DNA of 60,000 nucleotides from Bolinopsis microptera (Eukaryota > Ctenophora > Tentaculata > Lobata > Bolinopsidae): positions 9,521,226-9,581,225 of the forward strand of contig NC_087074.1 of the NCBI RefSeq assembly GCF_026151205.1, given 5' to 3'. The notes under the pieces were generated by a model, which was given only the letters and a program-made list of their open reading frames with translations, did no database searches and was not told the DNA's origin. Position numbers and translations under genes: made by a program. Positions 54,739 to 60,000 of this stretch are shown piece after piece; positions within the stretch are counted from its first letter, which is position 1; each line of letters begins with the position of its first letter.

Positions 54739-57714
54739 ATGACAAATTTTAATAATGCAGCTGATAGGTTTCACAACCTCTGCATTGGTCATTGTAACAT
54801 TCAAGGAGGGCTTCTCAATTTAGCTAAAAGTAATGAACTTTCCCAACTTATTAGAGATCATAAATTAGACATACTTTCCCTAAATGAGATGAATCTTAAT
54901 GATACTATTGACACAGACACCATAAATATTCCTTCCTCCTTCAACCTTATGCGATGCGACAGGCCAAACAGTTCTAGGGGTGGTTGTAGCTTAATGATAA
55001 ACAAAAAACTAGCTTACACAGAATTAGTTATGGATAGTAAGCTTGATAACATTGAAGCATTATGGGTGAAGCTTAAGAATAGCAAGATCAATGTTTGCTG
55101 CTTCTATCGCTCTGGAAATTATTGCAGTGTTGATAACTTTATTGAATACATTCATTTTTGCATGAAAAAATTGAATGGGAAAAAGGTTATCTGGATTGGG
55201 GATATAAACATTGACCAGAATAATATCTCATCCACCCAGTACAAAAAATTAGATATGACCTTGAGATGTTACAATCTAGTTCAAACCATTCAAGGGATAA
55301 CTAGAGTTGCTAAACGTGGAGACAATGTTACCCAGACTACTATTGATGTAATATTCACTAACTGTTATGCAGATTTTGTCCAATCTTCTGTTCTTGATGA
55401 ACGTATTGGAGATCATCAAGCTATTATGTGTGAGATAGATTGTAAAGTACCTATAGCTCCTAAATTTGAGAAGGTTGAAATTAGAAATCATTGTAAACGT
55501 AATGTTAAACAATTCTTAGACTATCTAGACACCTGTTCTGATTACAGTCCACTATTGGAAAGTACAGATGTTGAAGCTATCACAGCTGGCCTTTGTCATC
55601 ATATTGAACAGGCATATGCAACCTTCTTCCCTTGCAAGACCATAGAAAGGCATGAAAAGTTCATACATAAACCTTCTACTGAACTTTTATATGCCATTAA
55701 TCATACACATTTTCTTCTAAAGAAATTCCGTAAAAAGAAGGATAAGAGAGACAATGGAAATTGCAATAAATGTGGTACATGTAGCAAATGTATAAAGTGT
55801 AATGAGGCCTGGGATTGCTACAAGATTCAGAGAAATATTAGAAATAAATTAGCTAAAACCTGCAAAAAGGCTAATGTAATCGATGATCTACAAGTTAAAA
55901 GTGCCAAGAATGATCTTAAAGGGATATGGAAAACTATCAAACTGGCATCAAATATGACCCCTGGTACAACTAATTGTCAAACTATCAATGAGAATGATCC
56001 TGAGCTATTTAACTTTCATTTTGCAAATGTTGGATCAAGATTACAAAATCAGGCCCCCAATATTGAAAGAGTTAGTTTTACTGATTTTTTACCTCCTAGA
56101 ACTTCTAATATCTCATTTGATAGATTCCAAGAAATAAATGAAACTGATATCCTAATGTATGTCGAAACGCTCAAGAATGACAAGGCCTCATATGACAATG
56201 TGCCTCTATTTTTACTTAAGCAAGCTGTACCACACATAGTTGAGCCACTGACCCACATTGTCAATCTGAGCCTTAATACAGGTGTTGTACCAACCCTTTG
56301 TAAAAAAGCTAGAGTAACTCCCATCCATAAGGCAGGAATGAAAGATGATCCTAATAATTACAGGCCAATATCCATCCTTCCACTTGTAGGAAAACTTATA
56401 GAATACTTTGTCGGCAAGCAACTCACTGATTACATGGAAGAGAACAAACTTTTCATCCGGCATCAATATGGCTTTCGGAAAAATCACTCCACAACTTATC
56501 TGATGTACGATCTGATGGACGAAATATATATGAGTAAATCTAAGTCTTATAAACCAGGAATCATCTTTCTTGATCTTAAGAAGGCCTTTGACACAGTGAA
56601 TCATGAAATATTGCTTCAAAAATTGGCATATTATGGAATTGGTGGCATTGCTTTAACCTGGTTTAAGAACTTCTTATCTTGTAGATATCAATGCACTAGG
56701 ATCAATGGCAATCTAAGCTCATTTTTAGAAGTTCTGAGTGGTGTACCACAAGGAAGCATCATTGGGCCTATATTATTTAGTATCTTCATAAATGACATCA
56801 TTTATGCCTGTAACCTATCTAAGCCCTTTCTATTTGCAGATGATGGTGCACTATTCTTTGATCAAACCTGCAGAAGCACATTTATAAACATGAAAATAGA
56901 ACTTATGACAATCTTTAAATGGCTCAGTGTTAATAAATTATCACTCAATGAAAAGAAGACTGAATTCCTATTGTTTGATTCTGTTGACCAACATGATGAA
57001 ATAACCATTGATTGTAATGAGGTAACTTTCACAATCAAGGAGTGCAAAGAGACAAAATATCTTGGCCTCATTCTAGATAGTAAATTAAACTTCAAAAGCC
57101 ATGTAGATTATATTATTAGGAAGGTCATGAAGAGAATTGGTGCCATGTATAGAAGTAAAGCACTGCTACCCATTAAATATAGGAAAATGTTTGCCAATGC
57201 ACTCATGTTGCCACAATTCGATTATTTAGACACGATCTATTGTAGAGCTGGCAAGACGAAACTTGCTGAACTTGACACTCTGTACAAAAAGGTAGCCAAA
57301 ATAGCTCTCAACGTTCCAAAAACAGAGAGCAGCCTTAATGTTTATAGAGACATGAAATGGTTACCACTCCATCTTAGACGACAACTCCATCTGTCAAATT
57401 ATATGTTTAGAATCATCCATGACAATTGTCCTACAAACTTTATGAACAAATTTAGTTACATATCAGGAGGTAGTAGGAGCGGCGAAAGCTGCAACCTTTA
57501 TGTCAATAGATCAACATCACATAAAAACTTTCAATACTTGGGGGCAAAATGTTGGAATAATGTTCCAACAGATCTACGAAATCTGCCCGATGTTAAAAGC
57601 TTTAGTGATTCGTATAAGAAACAGCTACTATCATCTATAACAACAGACCCTAATTATACCGTCGACAATTCATATGACAAATTTTACACTGCAATCATAG
57701 TCGCCGATAACTAA
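54739..57714 (+). CDS. LINE B ORF2: APE-type endonuclease and reverse transcriptase
   Basis: 991 aa. Endonuclease motifs: GHCNIQGG (Asn), LSLNEMN (Glu), WIGDINIDQNN (Asp/Asn) and ERIGDHQAIM (Asp-His). A Cys-rich insert at 342-360 (CNKCGTCSKCIKCNEAWDC) lies between endonuclease and RT. RT blocks: NNYRPISILPLVGKLIEYF, QYGFRKNHSTTYLMYDLMDE, LDLKKAFDTVNH, GVPQGSIIGPILFSIFIND and catalytic FADD at 699-702, followed by thumb and a tail with CWNNVPTDLRNL. No RNase H. CR1-like organisation. The frame is uninterrupted and catalytic residues are present, so the copy looks young. Its start lies 155 nt after ORF1, unlike the overlapping arrangement of LINE A, so a different ORF2 translation mechanism is implied. 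Confidence 0.95.
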   Translation: MTNFNNAADRFHNLCIGHCNIQGGLLNLAKSNELSQLIRDHKLDILSLNEMNLNDTIDTDTINIPSSFNLMRCDRPNSSRGGCSLMINKKLAYTELVMDSKLDNIEALWVKLKNSKINVCCFYRSGNYCSVDNFIEYIHFCMKKLNGKKVIWIGDINIDQNNISSTQYKKLDMTLRCYNLVQTIQGITRVAKRGDNVTQTTIDVIFTNCYADFVQSSVLDERIGDHQAIMCEIDCKVPIAPKFEKVEIRNHCKRNVKQFLDYLDTCSDYSPLLESTDVEAITAGLCHHIEQAYATFFPCKTIERHEKFIHKPSTELLYAINHTHFLLKKFRKKKDKRDNGNCNKCGTCSKCIKCNEAWDCYKIQRNIRNKLAKTCKKANVIDDLQVKSAKNDLKGIWKTIKLASNMTPGTTNCQTINENDPELFNFHFANVGSRLQNQAPNIERVSFTDFLPPRTSNISFDRFQEINETDILMYVETLKNDKASYDNVPLFLLKQAVPHIVEPLTHIVNLSLNTGVVPTLCKKARVTPIHKAGMKDDPNNYRPISILPLVGKLIEYFVGKQLTDYMEENKLFIRHQYGFRKNHSTTYLMYDLMDEIYMSKSKSYKPGIIFLDLKKAFDTVNHEILLQKLAYYGIGGIALTWFKNFLSCRYQCTRINGNLSSFLEVLSGVPQGSIIGPILFSIFINDIIYACNLSKPFLFADDGALFFDQTCRSTFINMKIELMTIFKWLSVNKLSLNEKKTEFLLFDSVDQHDEITIDCNEVTFTIKECKETKYLGLILDSKLNFKSHVDYIIRKVMKRIGAMYRSKALLPIKYRKMFANALMLPQFDYLDTIYCRAGKTKLAELDTLYKKVAKIALNVPKTESSLNVYRDMKWLPLHLRRQLHLSNYMFRIIHDNCPTNFMNKFSYISGGSRSGESCNLYVNRSTSHKNFQYLGAKCWNNVPTDLRNLPDVKSFSDSYKKQLLSSITTDPNYTVDNSYDKFYTAIIVADN

Positions 57715-57989
57715 GTAACTTCTAATTCTTTTAAATCTGAGGCATATATAATTGATGTATCGAAAAGATATTCCCTTTTTTACCACCTTACCATTCTGAT
57801 TGATTTTGCACATGACTGACATGTTTTAACTGGAGAAAGGGTTCGCACAGTGGTAGTTTTATAAACCACTTTTAATTTATTGACCTATTATACCTAGTGG
57901 TAGTTTTATAGACCACATTTAATTTATTTACTTATTATACTTAGTATTTATTTTTGGTGACTGTATCACCCAGTTTTAACATTTGATAA

Positions 57990-58622
57990 TTGTACAGTTT
58001 ATTGACGACACATTGACTGAATGTTATTTTATATTCTAATTTATATTCTAGATATTTTATTTATTTTACAACAGACGACAACTTCCTGTTTTTTCTTCTA
58101 TATTAGTTACTCATATCTCTTGTACAGACTTTTTTACAAGGACATTGACAAATGATACTCACATTAGGCATTCATTATTGCATCTAAATTATTTCACTTG
58201 CATTAGGCTTAGAAATTTATTCTCTGGTCAACAGATTTCAAATGTTTAATTAATTTGTAGTATGACAGTAAGGTATATAAGAAGTTATTTAATTTTGCTT
58301 GGGCTATTATATTGACTAGGTATTGAGGTTTAATGATGATATGGAATTTGAATTCTATATAAATTTACACTATGTGGTTGGGGCATTTTGCATAGTAAAT
58401 ATGGTTACTACTCATATATATCATATTATTTGATTGGTATTCGATTTCTGATTATTTCTCTAGGAATATGATTATTATATCTCAATTTGGCTTTAGGTAG
58501 GGTGCCCCGCTAAAAGAACTGGATTCTTCCAGGAAGCATCCCGTGCACAGAGCTTGGTCTACATATATATTAAATTATTAACCATTCATTCTGTATGTGC
58601 ACGAAAATTTATTTCAATCAAA
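57990..58622 (+). repeat. LINE B 3' UTR, left arm of a large inverted repeat
   Basis: Starts TTGTACAGTTTATTGACGAC and ends ATTTATTTCAATCAAA. Reverse complementary to 59372-60000 with scattered substitutions and small indels (for example an extra AGGT near 58318). Confidence 0.95.
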
Positions 58623-58724
58623 CTTTCAGCAAATAAAAGTTATCATCTAGTCTGGAACTTTGTCTTCATATTATATATCTCTTAGATTGATGTGTCCTTG
58701 TAAGTACTATTTATCAAAAAATAT

Positions 58725-59031
58725 ACCTGTCACTTTACCCTCATATTTGCAACCATTTCAAGGCCACTCAAGGTTAAGAAATAGCCACATGGACCCCTTA
58801 TATGTTTTGTAAGCTCAATCTTACCACAAGCAAGCTCTAACGCTTTTGCTAAGAACTTTTACTTTAGGACCCATTCCAAATGGAATCATATTCCTCTAGC
58901 TATACTTGAGATAGAGATTATTTCTGAGTTCAAAAGCAAATTGACCTCCTACATGTGGGATAAAATTCTGCCGGAGGACTCTGATTATGATCTAGATTAT
59001 TCTCTCGAGATAGAGATCATGTGAGGCAGTC
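58725..59031 (+). mobile_element. 3' end of a further LINE (RT C-terminal tail)
   Basis: LPSYLQPFQGHSRLRNSHMD in one frame, then, after a shift, SSNAFAKNFYFRTHSKWNHI, PLAILEIEIISEFKSKLTSY and MWDKILPEDSD to a TGA at about 59024. The R....WN.IPL....I..FK.KL pattern is the usual C-terminal tail of CR1-like LINE ORF2 proteins. It differs from LINE B and lies in the spacer of the inverted repeat. Confidence 0.65.
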
Positions 59032-59371
59032 TACCTAAAGCTAACAATATGTTCATAAGAGCTTAAATCCCTGTTGTCTGTATTTCTCATTTCTCATTTT
59101 AGTGCATATCATCACATCATGGATTTCGCTTTATTATATGATTTGATTGCTTTTGATATTTTTGTGTGATTCTATTTGAAATTCTATTTGAAATTCACGA
59201 TTTCCGTGGGCCCATACTTGTGCAGGAGGTGCATTTTGCTCTCAACATCTGTGTTTTGGTGACCCTCAGGTCCTTTGATTACATACATTTTGTCCTAGAA
59301 AATCTGATTTTATCGGAGTCTACTTTTGAGAAGATTTAATGTTATTCATTCATTGTGTAAATTTGTATGTT

Positions 59372-60000
59372 TTTGATTGAAATAAATTTTCGTGCACATA
59401 CAGAATGAATGGTTAATAATTTAATATATATGTAGACCAAGGTCTGTGCACGGGATGCTTCCTGGAAGAATCCAGTTCTTTTAGCGGGGCACCCTACCTA
59501 AAGCCAAATTGAGATATAATAATCATATTCCTAGAGAAATAATCAGAAATCGAATACCAATCAAATAATATGATATATAGGAGTAGTAACCATATTTACT
59601 ATGCAAAATGCCCCAACCACATAGTGTAAATTTATATAGAATTCAAATTCCATATCATCATTAAACCTCAATAGTCAATATAATAGCCCAAGCAAAATTA
59701 AATAACTTCTTATATACCTTACTGTCATACTACAAATTAATTAAACATTTGATATCTGTTAACCAGAGAATAAATTTCTAAGCCTAATGCAAGTGAAATA
59801 ATTTAGATGCAATAATGAATGCCTAATGTGAGTATCATTTGTCAATGTCCTTGTAAAAAAGTCTGTACAAGAGATATGAGTAACTAATATAGAAGAAAAA
59901 ACAGGAAGTTGTCGTCTGTTGAAAAATAAATAAAATATCTAGAATATAAATTAGAATATAAAATAACATTCAGTCAATGTGTCGTCAATAAACTGTACAA
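59372..60000 (-). repeat. Inverted LINE B 3' UTR, right arm, running off the window
   Basis: Reverse complement of 57990-58622. Most likely the 3' end of a second LINE B copy on the minus strand that continues past the window, giving a tail-to-tail pair 0.75 kb apart. Confidence 0.9.

Larger units (their letters stand above)
52931..58622 (+). mobile_element. LINE B: intact two-ORF non-LTR retrotransposon with AlkB and SGNH domains
   Basis: ORF1 (52931-54583) and ORF2 (54739-57714) are both open, separated by 155 nt, with a 3' UTR of about 0.9 kb. The UTR is defined by its reverse-oriented copy at 59372-60000. The 5' UTR lies upstream of 52931 with no clear boundary. RT motifs and the ORF1 esterase place it near CR1-type LINEs. 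Confidence 0.88.

Noticed and set aside
1-60000. CRISPR arrays, operons, riboswitches or bacterial-type terminators.
   Set aside because: The genes are spliced and eukaryotic; no regularly spaced direct repeats with unique spacers were seen.

Overview
The window reads as nuclear DNA of an invertebrate metazoan. It is AT-rich, has spliced genes with clean GT-AG introns and phase-matched exons, includes an unmistakable animal TFG gene, and is packed with LINEs, hAT and TTAA-site transposons and MITEs. The species cannot be named from the sequence; a marine, perhaps cnidarian-like, animal is only a guess.

Layout. 0.6-2.6 kb: old repeats, some recurring at 6.3-7.1 kb and 48.6-50.5 kb. 3.4-6.1 kb, minus: a multi-exon major-facilitator transporter with a frame break and an in-frame stop, its second intron carrying an 836-bp TTAA-flanked element. 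7.5-27.3 kb, plus: a 14-exon gene for a coiled-coil protein ending in a CAP-Gly microtubule-binding domain; the first three exons are inferred from phase. A 9.2-kb intron of this gene holds a tRNA-like SINE head, MITEs, a 2.9-kb hAT element with perfect 8-bp target duplications, and a decayed minus-strand LINE. 29.0-38.6 kb, minus: the complete coding region of TFG (8 coding exons, 388 aa), convergent with the CAP-Gly gene. A five-exon multi-pass membrane protein gene lies antisense inside one TFG intron, and a small broken membrane-anchored ORF with a TATA box lies inside another. 39-60 kb: a retrotransposon district. LINE A (about 40-47.2 kb) has an intact 948-aa ORF1 (novel N-terminal region, PHD-like finger, RRM-like segment, three zinc knuckles) overlapping an intact 1127-aa endonuclease/reverse transcriptase ORF2 by ATGA. 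47.5-50.1 kb is a GC-rich cluster of fold-back MITEs. 50.7-51.9 kb is the 3' end of a retroelement with a putative PD-(D/E)XK-like nuclease domain and an A-tail. LINE B (52.9-58.6 kb) has an intact 550-aa ORF1 and an intact 991-aa endonuclease/RT ORF2. From 59.4 kb to the window edge, the 3' UTR of LINE B recurs in reverse orientation.

The most unusual object is ORF1 of LINE B. It joins a complete-looking AlkB-type Fe(II)/2-oxoglutarate dioxygenase (HxD...H...Rx5R) to a complete-looking SGNH/GDSL esterase (S, G, GTND, DxxH) behind a short N-terminal heptad region. Esterase domains are known in CR1-type ORF1 proteins. An AlkB demethylase domain in a LINE ORF1 is, as far as I know, not a standard description, and suggests a retrotransposon that may repair or demodify its own RNA or cDNA. 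The intact ORFs of LINEs A and B suggest both inserted recently.
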